Assembly: GCA_947034895.1 (NCBI GenBank)
Contig: OX344763.1
Location: 53,567,025-53,631,024, forward strand
Length of the DNA stretch: 64,000 nt
Source: Rhytidiadelphus loreus
Lineage: Eukaryota > Streptophyta > Bryopsida > Hypnales > Hylocomiaceae
Direction of reading: 5' to 3'
Shown: piece after piece, positions 51,601 to 63,893 of the stretch
How the letters are laid out: the number at the start of each line of letters is the position of its first letter
Position numbering within the stretch: the first letter of the stretch is position 1
The notes under the pieces: model-generated
What the model saw: only the letters and a program-made list of their open reading frames with translations
The model's database searches: none
What the model was told of the DNA's origin: nothing
Program-made: the position numbers and the translations under genes

Positions 51601-54166
51601 TTAAGAAGAATTGTTACTTGCACCACTTGTTTGCACATTCTTTTTCACTTGAATTTCATGAGTTCTAATTTTCTATAACATGAAAATACAGCGCAAGGTT
51701 CGTTCGTCAATTTCTAATTCAACGTCCAAGGTCATTCAATGTGACCACCAAATGAATATTTCTTTGGATATTTGGATTTAAGAAGAATTGTTACTTGCAC
51801 CACTTGTTTGCACATTCTTTTTCACTTGAATTTCATGAGTTCTAATTTTCTATAACATGAAAATACAGCGCAAGGTTCGTTCGTCAATTTCTAATTCAAC
51901 GTCCAAGGTCATTCAATGTGACCACCAAATGAATATTTCTTTGGATATTTGGATTTAAGAAGAATTGTTACTTGCACCACTTGTTTGCACATTCTTTTTC
52001 ACTTGAATTTCATGAGTTCTAATTTTCTATAACATGAAAATACAACGCAAGGTTCGTTCGTCAATTTCTAATTCAACGTCCAAGGTCATTCAATGTGACC
52101 ACCAAATGAATATTTCTTTGGATATTTGGATTTAAGAAGAATTGTTACTTGCACCACTTGTTTGCACATTCTTTTTCACTTGAATTTCATGACTTCTAAT
52201 TTTCTATAACATGAAAATACAGCGCAAGGTTCGTTCGTCAATTTCTAATTCAACGTCCAAGGTCATTCAATGTGACCACCAAATGAATATTTCTTTGGAT
52301 ATTTGGATTTAAGAAGAATTGTTACTTGCACCACTTGTTTGCACATTTTTTTTCACTTGAATTTCATGACTTCTAATTTTCTATAAGATGAAAATACAGC
52401 GCAAGGTTCGTGCATCAATTTCTAATTCAACGTCCAAGGTCATTCAATGTGACCACCAAATGAATATTTCTTTGGATATTTGGATTTAAGAAGAATTGTT
52501 ACTTGCACCACTTGTTTGCACATTCTTTTTCACTTGAATTTCATGAGTTCTAATTTTCTATAACATGAAAATACAGCGCAAGGTTCGTTCGTCAATTTCT
52601 AATTCAACGTCCAAGGTCATTCAATGTGACCACCAAATGAATATTTCTTTGGATATTTGGATTTAAGAAGAATTGTTACTTGCACCACTTGTTTGCACAT
52701 TCTTTTTCACTTGAATTTCATGAGTTCTAATTTTCTATAACATGAAAATACAGCGCAAGGTTCGTTCGTCAATTTCTAATTCAACGTCCAAGGTCATTCA
52801 ATGTGACCACCAAATGAATATTTCTTTGGATATTTGGATTTAAGAAGAATTGTTACTTGCACCACTTGTTTGCACATTTTTTTTCACTTGAATTTCATGA
52901 CTTCTAATTTTCTATAAGATGAAAATACAGCGCAAGGTTCGTGCATCAATTTCTAATTCAACGTCCAAGGTCATTCAATGTGACCACCAAATGAATATTT
53001 CTTTGGATATTTGGATTTAAGAAGAATTGTTACTTGCACCACTTGTTTGCACATTCTTTTTCACTTGAATTTCATGAGTTCTAATTTTCTAAAACATGAA
53101 AATACAGCGCAAGGGTCGTTCCTCAATTTCTAATTCAACGTCCAAGGTCATTCAATGTGACCACCAAATGAATATTTCTTTGGATATTTGGATTTAAGAA
53201 GAATTGTTACTTGCACCACTTGTTTGCACATTCTTTTTCACTTGAATTTCATGAGTTCTAATTTTCTAAAACATGAAAATACAGCGCAAGGTTCGTGCAT
53301 CAATTTCTAATTCAACGTCCAAGGTCATTCAATGTGACCACCAAATGAATATTTCTTTGGATATTTGGATTTAAGAAGAATTGTTACTTGCACCACTTGT
53401 TTGCACATTCTTTTTCACTTGAATTTCATGAGTTCTAATTTTCTATAACATGAAAATACAGCGCAAGGTTCGTTCGTCAATTTCTAATTCAACGTCCAAG
53501 GTCATTCAATGTGACCACCAAATGAATATTTCTTTGGATATTTGGATTTAAGAAGAATTGTTACTTGCACCACTTGTTTGCACATTCTTTTTCACTTGAA
53601 TTTCATGAGTTCTAATTTTCTATAACATGAAAATACAGCGCAAGGTTCGTTCGTCAATTTCTAATTCAACGTCCAAGGTCATTCAATGTGACCACCAAAT
53701 GAATATTTCTTTGGATATTTGGATTTAAGAAGAATTGTTACTTGCACCACTTGTTTGCACATTTTTTTTCACTTGAATTTCATGACTTCTAATTTTCTAT
53801 AAGATGAAAATACAGCGCAAGGTTCGTGCATCAATTTCTAATTCCACGTCCAAGGTCATTCAATGTGACCACCAAATGAATATTTCTTTGGATATTTGGA
53901 TTTAAGAAGAATTGTTACTTGCACCACTTGTTTGCACATTCTTTTTCACTTGAATTTCATGACTTCTAATTTTCTATAAGATGAAAATACAGCGCAAGGT
54001 TCGTGCATCAATTTCTAATTCAACGTCCAAGGTCATTCAATGTGACCACCAAATGAATATTTCTTTGGATATTTGGATTTAAGAAGAATTGTTACTTGCA
54101 CCACTTGTTTGCACATTCTTTTTCACTTGAATTTCATGAGTTCTAATTTTCTATAACATGAAAATA

Positions 54167-54171
54167 CAGGG
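54167..54171. other. CAGGGCAAGG variant monomers
   Basis: ACAGCGCAAGG is changed to ACAGGGCAAGG, removing a CpG at positions 12-13. It is seen at 30,980, 33,104, 41,247, 44,256, 54,167 and 54,875. The last two are four monomers apart; the earlier pairs are explained by the 12- and 17-monomer repeats. Confidence 0.85.
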
Positions 54172-55439
54172 CAAGGTTCGTTCGTCAATTTCTAATTCAA
54201 CGTCCAAGGTCATTCAATGTGACCACCAAATGAATATTTCTTTGGATATGTGGATTTAAGAAGAATTGCTACTTGCACCACCTGTTTGCACATTCTTTTT
54301 CACTTGAATTTCATGACTTCTAATTTTCTATAAGATGAAAATACAGCGCAAGGTTCGTGCATCAATTTCTAATTCAACGTCCAAGGTCATTCAATGTGAC
54401 CACCAAATGAATATTTCTTTGGATATTTGGATTTAAGAAGAATTGTTACTTGCACCACTTGTTTGCACATTCTTTTTCACTTGAATTTCATGAGTTCTAA
54501 TTTTCTATAACATGAAAATACAGCGCAAGGTTCGTTCGTCAATTTCTAATTCAACGTCCAAGGTCATTCAATGTGACCACCAAATGAATATTTCTTTGGA
54601 TATTTGGATTTAAGAAGAATTGTTACTTGCACCACTTCTTTGCACATTCTTTTTCACTTGAATTTCATGAGTTCTAATTTTCTATAACATGAAAATACAG
54701 CGCAAGGGTCGTGCATCAATTTCTAATTCAACGTGCAAGGTCATTCAATGTGACCACCAAATGAATATTTCTTTGGATATTTGGATTTAAGAAGAATTGT
54801 TACTTGCACCACTTGTTTGCACATTCTTTTTCACTTGAATTTCATGAGTTCTAATTTTCTATAACATGAAAATACAGGGCAAGGTTCGTTCGTCAATTTC
54901 TAATTCAACGTCCAAGGTCATTCAATGTGACCACCAAATGAATATTTCTTTGGATATTTGGATTTAAGAAGAATTGTTACTTGCACCACTTGTTTGCACA
55001 TTCTTTTTCACTTGAATTTCATGACTTCTAATTTTCTATAACATGAAAATACAGCGCAAGGTTCGTTCGTCAATTTCTAATTCAACGTCCAAGGTCATTC
55101 AATGTGACCACCAAATGAATATTTCTTTGGATATTTGGATTTAAAAAGAATTGCAACTTGCACCACCTGTTTGTACATTCTTTTTCACTTGAATTTCATG
55201 ACTTCTAATTTTCTATAAGATGAAAATACAGCGCAAGGTTCGTGCATCAATTTCTAATTCAACGTCCAAGGTCATTCAATGTGACCACCAAATGAATATT
55301 TCTTTGGATATTTGGATTTAAGAAGAATTGTTACTTGCACCACTTGTTTGCACATTCTTTTTCACTTGAATTTCATGAGTTCTAATTTTCTATAACATGA
55401 AAATACAGCGCAAGGTTCGTTCGTCAATTTCTAATTCAA

Positions 55440-58271
55440 CGTCCAAGGTCATTCAATGTGACCACCAAATGAATATTTCTTTGGATATTTGGATTTAAGA
55501 AGAATTGTTACTTGCACCACTTGTTTGCACATTCTTTTTCACTTGAATTTCATGAGTTCTAATTTTCTATAACATGAAAATACAGCGCAAGGTTCGTTCG
55601 TCAATTTCTAATTCAACGTCCAAGGTCATTCAATGTGACCACCAAATGAATATTTCTTTGGATATTTGGATTTAAGAAGAATTGTTACTTGCACCACTTG
55701 TTTGCACATTCTTTTTCACTTGAATTTCATGACTTCTAATTTTCTATAAGATGAAAATACAGCGCAAGGTTCGTTCGTCAATTTCTAATTCAACGTCCAA
55801 GGTCATTCAATGTGACCACCAAATGAATATTTCTTTGGATATTTGGATTTAAGAAGAATTGTTACTTGCACCACTTGTTTGCACATTTTTTTTCACTTGA
55901 ATTTCATGACTTCTAATTTTCTATAAGATGAAAATACAGCGCAAGGTTCGTGCATCAATTTCTAATTCAACGTCCAAGGTCATTCAATGTGACCACCAAA
56001 TGAATATTTCTTTGGATATTTGGATTTAAGAAGAATTGTTACTTGCACCACTTGTTTGCACATTCTTTTTCACTTGAATTTCATGAGTTCTAATTTTCTA
56101 TAACATGAAAATACAGCGCAAGGGTCGTTCGTCAATTTCTAATTCAACGTCCAAGGTCATTCAATGTGACCACCAAATGAATATTTCTTTGGATATTTGG
56201 ATTTAAGAAGAATTGTTACTTGCACCACTTGTTTGCACATTTTTTTTCACTTGAATTTCATGACTTCTAATTTTCTATAAGATGAAAATACAGCGCAAGG
56301 TTCGTGCATCAATTTCTAATTCAACGTCCAAGGTCATTCAATGTGACCACCAAATGAATATTTCTTTGGATATTTGGATTTAAGAAGAATTGTTACTTGC
56401 ACCACTTGTTTGCACATTCTTTTTCACTTGAATTTCATGACTTCTAATTTTCTATAACATGAAAATACAGCGCAAGGGTCGTTCGTCAATTTCTAATTCA
56501 ACGTCCAAGGTCATTCAATGTGACCACCAAATGAATATTTCTTTGGATATTTGGATTTAAGAAGAATTGTTACTTGCACCACTTGTTTGCACATTCTTTT
56601 TCACTTGAATTTCATGAGTTCTAATTTTCTATAACTTGAAAATACAGCGCAAGGTTCGTTCGTCAATTTCTAATTCAACGTCCAAGGTCATTCAATGTGA
56701 CCACCAAATGAATATTTCTTTGGATATTTGGATTTAAGAAGAATTGTTACTTGCACCACTTGTTTGCACATTCTTTTTCACTTGAATTTCATGACTTCTA
56801 ATTTTCTATAAGATGAAAATACAGCGCAAGGTTCGTTCGTCAATTTCTAATTCAACGTCCAAGGTCATTCAATGTGACCACCAAATGAATATTTCTTTGG
56901 ATATTTGGATTTAAGAAGAATTGTTACTTGCACCACTTGTTTGCACATTTTTTTTCACTTGAATTTCATGACTTCTAATTTTCTATAACATGAAAATACA
57001 GCGCAAGGTTCGTTCGTCAATTTCTAATTCAACGTCCAAGGTCATTCAATGTGACCACCAAATGAATATTTCTTTGGATATTTGGATTTAAGAAGAATTG
57101 TTACTTGCACCACTTGTTTGCACATTTTTTTTCACTTGAATTTCATGACTTCTAATTTTCTATAAGATGAAAATACAGCGCAAGGTTCGTGCATCAATTT
57201 CTAATTCAACGTCCAAGGTCATTCAATGTGACCACCAAATGAATATTTCTTTGGATATTTGGATTTAAGAAGAATTGTTACTTGCACCACTTGTTTGCAC
57301 ATTCTTTTTCACTTGAATTTCATGAGTTCTAATTTTCTATAACATGAAAATACAGCGCAAGGTTCGTTCGTCAATTTCTAATTCAACGTCCAAGGTCATT
57401 CAATGTGACCACCAAATGAATATTTCTTTGGATATGTGGATTTAAGAAGAATTGTTACTTGCACCACCTGTTTGCACATTCTTTTTCACTTGAATTTCAT
57501 GACTTCTAATTTTCTATAAGATGAAAATACAGCGCAATGTTCGTGCATCAATTTCTAATTCAACGTCCAAGGTCATTCAATGTGACCACCAAATGAATAT
57601 TTCTTTGGATATTTGGATTTAAGAAAAATTGTTACTTGCACCACTTGTTTGCACATTCTTTTTCACTTGAATTTCATGAGTTCTAATTTTCTATAACATG
57701 AAAATACAGCGCAAGGTTCGTTCGTCAATTTCTAATTCAACGTCCAAGGTCATTCAATGTGACCACCAAATGAATATTTCTTTGGATATTTGGATTTAAG
57801 AAGAATTGTTACTTGCACCACTTGTTTGCACATTCTTTTTCACTTGAATTTCATGAGTTCTAATTTTCTATAACATGAAAATACAGCGCAAGGTTCGTTC
57901 GTCAATTTCTAATTCAACGTCCAAGGTCATTCAATGTGACCACCAAATGAATATTTCTTTGGATATTTGGATTTAAGAAGAATTGTTACTTGCACCACTT
58001 GTTTGCACATTTTTTTTCACTTGAATTTCATGACTTCTAATTTTCTATAAGATGAAAATACAGCGCAAGGTTCGTGCATCAATTTCTAATTCAACGTCCA
58101 AGGTCATTCAATGTGACCACCAAATGAATATTTCTTTGGATATTTGGATTTAAGAAGAATTGTTACTTGCACCACTTGTTTGCACATTCTTTTTCACTTG
58201 AATTTCATGAGTTCTAATTTTCTATAACATGAAAATACAGCGCAAGGGTCGTTCGTCAATTTCTAATTCAA
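55440..58271. repeat. 16-monomer tandem duplication, unit 1
   Basis: A 2832-bp segment followed by a near copy from 58,272 to about 60,835. Markers 2832 bp apart are AACTTG (CTTG at 56,635 and 59,467), GATATGTGG (about 57,433 and 60,265), GCAATGTTCG (CAATGT at 57,535 and 60,367) and AAGAAAAATTG (about 57,623 and 60,455), along with the whole order of A and B types and GGGTCG monomers. This is the longest tandem block in the window whose two units follow one another directly. Confidence 0.9.
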
Positions 58272-60835
58272 CGTCCAAGGTCATTCAATGTGACCACCAA
58301 ATGAATATTTCTTTGGATATTTGGATTTAAGAAGAATTGTTACTTGCACCACTTGTTTGCACATTCTTTTTCACTTGAATTTCATGAGTTCTAATTTTCT
58401 ATAACATGAAAATACAGCGCAAGGTTCGTTCGTCAATTTCTAATTCAACGTCCAAGGTCATTCAATGTGACCACCAAATGAATATTTCTTTGGATATTTG
58501 GATTTAAGAAGAATTGTTACTTGCACCACTTGTTTGCACATTCTTTTTCACTTGAATTTCATGACTTCTAATTTTCTATAAGATGAAAATACAGCGCAAG
58601 GTTCGTTCGTCAATTTCTAATTCAACGTCCAAGGTCATTCAATGTGACCACCAAATGAATATTTCTTTGGATATTTGGATTTAAGAAGAATTGTTACTTG
58701 CACCACTTGTTTGCACATTTTTTTTCACTTGAATTTCATGACTTCTAATTTTCTATAAGATGAAAATACAGCGCAAGGTTCGTGCATCAATTTCTAATTC
58801 AACGTCCAAGGTCATTCAATGTGACCACCAAATGAATATTTCTTTGGATATTTGGATTTAAGAAGAATTGTTACTTGCACCACTTGTTTGCACATTCTTT
58901 TTCACTTGAATTTCATGAGTTCTAATTTTCTATAACATGAAAATACAGCGCAAGGGTCGTTCGTCAATTTCTAATTCAACGTCCAAGGTCATTCAATGTG
59001 ACCACCAAATGAATATTTCTTTGGATATTTGGATTTAAGAAGAATTGTTACTTGCACCACTTGTTTGCACATTTTTTTTCACTTGAATTTCATGACTTCT
59101 AATTTTCTATAAGATGAAAATACAGCGCAAGGTTCGTGCATCAATTTCTAATTCAACGTCCAAGGTCATTCAATGTGACCACCAAATGAATATTTCTTTG
59201 GATATTTGGATTTAAGAAGAATTGTTACTTGCACCACTTGTTTGCACATTCTTTTTCACTTGAATTTCATGAATTCTAATTTTCTATAACATGAAAATAC
59301 AGCGCAAGGGTCGTTCGTCAATTTCTAATTCAACGTCCAAGGTCATTCAATGTGACCACCAAATGAATATTTCTTTGGATATTTGGATTTAAGAAGAATT
59401 GTTACTTGCACCACTTGTTTGCACATTCTTTTTCACTTGAATTTCATGAGTTCTAATTTTCTATAACTTGAAAATACAGCGCAAGGTTCGTTCGTCAATT
59501 TCTAATTCAACGTCCAAGGTCATTCAATGTGACCACCAAATGAATATTTCTTTGGATATTTGGATTTAAGAAGAATTGTTACTTGCACCACTTGTTTGCA
59601 CATTCTTTTTCACTTGAATTTCATGACTTCTAATTTTCTATAAGATGAAAATACAGCGCAAGGTTCGTTCGTCAATTTCTAATTCAACGTCCAAGGTCAT
59701 TCAATGTGACCACCAAATGAATATTTCTTTGGATATTTGGATTTAAGAAGAATTGTTACTTGCACCACTTGTTTGCACATTTTTTTTCACTTGAATTTCA
59801 TGACTTCTAATTTTCTATAACATGAAAATACAGCGCAAGGTTCGTTCGTCAATTTCTAATTCAACGTCCAAGGTCATTCAATGTGACCACCAAATGAATA
59901 TTTCTTTGGATATTTGGATTTAAGAAGAATTGTTACTTGCACCACTTGTTTGCACATTTTTTTTCACTTGAATTTCATGACTTCTAATTTTCTATAAGAT
60001 GAAAATACAGCGCAAGGTTCGTGCATCAATTTCTAATTCAACGTCCAAGGTCATTCAATGTGACCACCAAATGAATATTTCTTTGGATATTTGGATTTAA
60101 GAAGAATTGTTACTTGCACCACTTGTTTGCACATTCTTTTTCACTTGAATTTCATGAGTTCTAATTTTCTATAACATGAAAATACAGCGCAAGGTTCGTT
60201 CGTCAATTTCTAATTCAACGTCCAAGGTCATTCAATGTGACCACCAAATGAATATTTCTTTGGATATGTGGATTTAAGAAGAATTGTTACTTGCACCACC
60301 TGTTTGCACATTCTTTTTCACTTGAATTTCATGACTTCTAATTTTCTATAAGATGAAAATACAGCGCAATGTTCGTGCATCAATTTCTAATTCAACGTCC
60401 AAGGTCATTCAATGTGACCACCAAATGAATATTTCTTTGGATATTTGGATTTAAGAAAAATTGTTACTTGCACCACTTGTTTGCACATTCTTTTTCACTT
60501 GAATTTCATGAGTTCTAATTTTCTATAACATGAAAATACAGCGCAAGGTTCGTTCGTCAATTTCTAATTCAACGTCCAAGGTCATTCAATGTGACCACCA
60601 AATGAATATTTCTTTGGATATTTGGATTTAAGAAGAATTGTTACTTGCACCACTTGTTTGCACATTCTTTTTCACTTGAATTTCATGAGTTCTAATTTTC
60701 TATAACATGAAAATACAGCGCAAGGTTCGTTCGTCAATTTCTAATTCAACGTCCAAGGTCATTCAATGTGACCACCAAATGAATATTTCTTTGGATATTT
60801 GGATTTAAGAAAAATTGTTACTTGCACCACTTGTT
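58272..60835. repeat. 16-monomer tandem duplication, unit 2 (incomplete)
   Basis: Follows unit 1 in the same order. It adds a GAATTC site near 59,271 (TCATGAATTC in place of TCATGACTTC). The match is lost at 60,885, where unit 1 has AAGATG/GTGCATC (about 58,053) but this copy gives way to the dimer segment. Another AAGAAAAATTG is present near 60,809, only two monomers after the one inherited from unit 1. Confidence 0.88.
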
Positions 60836-60884
60836 TGCACATTTTTTTTCACTTGAATTTCATGACTTCTAATTTTCTATAACA

Positions 60885-61946
60885 TGAAAATACAGCGCAA
60901 GGTTCGTTCGTCAATTTCTAATTCAACGTCCAAGGTCATTCAATGTGACCACCAAATGAATATTTCTTTGGATATGTGGATTTAAAAAGAATTGTTACTT
61001 GCACCACTTGTTTGCACATTTTTTTTCACTTGAATTTCATGACTTCTAATTTTCTATAACATGAATACACAACGCAAGGTTCGTACATCAATTTCTAATT
61101 CAACGTCCAAGGTCATTCAATGTGACCACCAAGTGAATATTTCTTTGGATATTTGGATTTAGGAAGAATTGTTACTTGCACCACTTCTTTGCACATTCTT
61201 TTTCACTTGAATTTCATGACTTCTAATTTTCTATAACATGAAAATACAGCGCAAGGTTCGTTCGTCAATTTCTAATTCAACGTCCAAGGTCATTCAATGT
61301 GACCACCAAATGAATATTTCTTTGGATATGTGGATTTAAAAAGAATTGTTACTTGCACCACTTGTTTGCACATTTTTTTTCACTTGAATTTCATGACTTC
61401 TAATTTTCTATAACATGAATACACAACGCAAGGTTCGTACATCAATTTCTAATTCAACGTCCAAGGTCATTCAATGTGACCACCAAGTGAATATTTCTTT
61501 GGATATTTGGATTTAGGAAGAATTGTTACTTGCACCACTTGTTTGCACATTCTTTTTCACTTGAATTTCATGACTTCTAATTTTCTATAACATGAAAATA
61601 CAGCGCAAGGTTCGTTCGTCAATTTCTAATTCAACGTCCAAGGTCATTCAATGTGACCACCAAATGAATATTTCTTTGGATATGTGGATTTAAAAAGAAT
61701 TGTTACTTGCACCACTTGTTTGCACATTCTTTTTCACTTGAATTTCATGAGTTCTAATTTTCTATAACATGAAAATACAGCGCAAGGTTCGTTCGTCAAT
61801 TTCTAATTCAACGTCCAAGGTCATTCAATGTGACCACCAAGTGAATATTTCTTTGGATATTTGGATTTAGGAAGAATTGTTACTTGCACCACTTGTTTGC
61901 ACATTCTTTTTCACTTGAATTTCATGAGTTCTAATTTTCTATAAGA
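60885..61946. repeat. Three-fold dimer repeat (354 bp)
   Basis: Monomers at 60,885, 61,239 and 61,593 have GATATGTGG followed by TTTAAAAAGAATTG. Monomers at 61,062, 61,416 and 61,770 have CCAAGTGAAT and GGATTTAGGAAG. The first two of the second class also share GAATACACAACGC with GTACATC; the third has the ordinary start, so exchange has replaced its left part. Each dimer is strongly marked, with the two members differing at many sites, unlike the mild A/B alternation elsewhere. Confidence 0.9.
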
Positions 61947-62477
61947 TGAAAATACAGCGCAAGGTTCGTGCATCAATTTCTAATTCAACGTCCAAGGTCA
62001 TTCAATGTGACCACCAAATGAATATTTCTTTGGATATTTGGATTTAAGAAGAATTGTTACTTGCACCACTTCTTTGCACATTTTTTTTCACTTGAATTTC
62101 ATGACTTCTAATTTTCTATAAGATGAAAATACAGCGCAAGGTTCGTGCATCAATTTCTAATTCAACGTCCAAGGTCATTCAATGTGACCACCAAATGAAT
62201 ATTTCTTTGGATATTTGGATTTAAGAAGAATTGTTACTTGCACCACTTCTTTGCACATTTTTTTTCACTTGAATTTCATGACTTCTAATTTTCTATAAGA
62301 TGAAAATACAGCGCAAGGTTCGTGCATCAATTTCTAATTCAACGTCCAAGGTCATTCAATGTGACCACCAAATGAATATTTCTTTGGATATTTGGATTTA
62401 AGAAGAATTGTTACTTGCACCACTTGTTTGCACATTCTTTTTCACTTGAATTTCATGAGTTCTAATTTTCTATAACA

Positions 62478-63008
62478 TGAAAATACAGCGCAAGGTTCGT
62501 TCGTCAATTTCTATTTCAACGTCCAAGGTCATTCAATGTGACCACCAAATGAATATTTCTTTGGATATTTGGATTTAAGAAGAATTGTTACTTGCACCAC
62601 TTGTTTGCACATTCTTTTTCACTTGAATTTCATGAGTTCTAATTTTCTATAACATGAAAATACAGCGCAAGGTTCGTTCGTCAATTTCTATTTCAACGTC
62701 CAAGGTCATTCAATGTGACCACCAAATGAATATTTCTTTGGATATTTGGATTTAAGAAGAATTGTTACTTGCACCACTTGTTTGCACATTCTTTTTCACT
62801 TGAATTTCATGAGTTCTAATTTTCTATAACATGAAAATACAGCGCAAGGTTCGTTCGTCAATTTCTATTTCAACGTCCAAGGTCATTCAATGTGACCACC
62901 AAATGAATATTTCTTTGGATATTTGGATTTAAGAAGAATTGTTACTTGCACCACTTGTTTGCACATTCTTTTTCACTTGAATTTCATGAGTTCTAATTTT
63001 CTATAACA
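62478..63008. repeat. Three private TCTATTTC monomers in a row
   Basis: Monomers at 62,478, 62,655 and 62,832 carry T at position 37 (TCTATTTCAAC in place of TCTAATTCAAC) and look identical otherwise. The change occurs nowhere else that I noticed. A single mutant monomer has been triplicated in place. Confidence 0.88.
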
Positions 63009-63185
63009 TGAAAATACAGCGCAAGGTTCGTTCGTCAATTTCTAATTCAACGTCCAAGGTCATTCAATGTGACCACCAAATGAATATTTCTTTGGATATT
63101 TGGATTTAAGAAGAATTGTTACTTGCACCACTTGTTTGCACATTCTTTTTCACTTGAATTTCATGAATTCTAATTTTCTATAACA

Positions 63186-63893
63186 TGAAAATACAGCGCA
63201 AGGGTCGTTCGTCAATTTCTAATTCAACGTCCAAGGTCATTCAATGTGACCACCAAATGAATATTTCTTTGGATATGTGGATTTAAGAAGAATTGCAACT
63301 TGCACCACCTGTTTGCACATTCTTTTTCACTTGAGTTTCATGAGTTCTAATTTTGTATAACATGAAAATACAACGCAAGGTTCGTGCATCAATTTCTAAT
63401 TCAACGTCCAAGGTCATTCAATGTGACCACCAAATGAATATTTCTTTGGATTTTTGGATTCAAGAAGAATTGTTACTTGCACCACTTGTTTGCACATTTT
63501 TTTTCACTTGAATTTCATGACTTCTAATTTTCTATAACATGAAAACACAACGCAAGGTTCGTGCATCAATTTCTAATTCAACGTCCAAGGTCATTCAATG
63601 TGACCACCAAGTGAATATTTCTTTGGATATTTGGATTTAAGAAGAATTGTTACTTGCACCACTTGTTTGCACATTTTTTTTCACTTGAATTTCATGACTT
63701 CTAATTTTCTATAACATGAAAACACAACGCAAGGTTCGTGCATCAATTTCTAATTCAACGTCCAAGGTCATTCAATGTGACCACCAAATGAATATTTCTT
63801 TGGATATTTGGATTTAAGAAGAATTGTTACTTGCACCACTTGTTTGCACATTCTTTTTCACTTGAATTTCATGAGTTCTAATTTTCTATAACA
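63186..63893. repeat. Second diverged stretch near the right end
   Basis: Four monomers with more private changes than average. The copy at 63,186 has GATATGTGG, TTGCAACTTG, CTTGAGTTTC and TTTTGTATAAC. The copy at 63,363 has ACAACGC, GGATTTTTGG and GATTCAAG, which removes the usual TAA stop. Copies 63,540 and 63,717 both begin TGAAAACACAACGC. CCAAGTGAAT in 63,540 links the stretch with the dimer segment at 61 kb. Ordinary type B sequence resumes at 63,894. Confidence 0.8.

Noticed and set aside
63362..63511. ORF of 49 codons starting ATGAAAATACAACGC
   Set aside because: Every ordinary monomer has the same start with a 33-codon ORF ending at TAA in GGATTTAAG. Here a T to C change (GATTCAAG) removes that stop and the frame runs on to TGA. 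There is no ribosome-binding or promoter context, no codon bias and no homology that I recognise. It is a by-product of the repeat.
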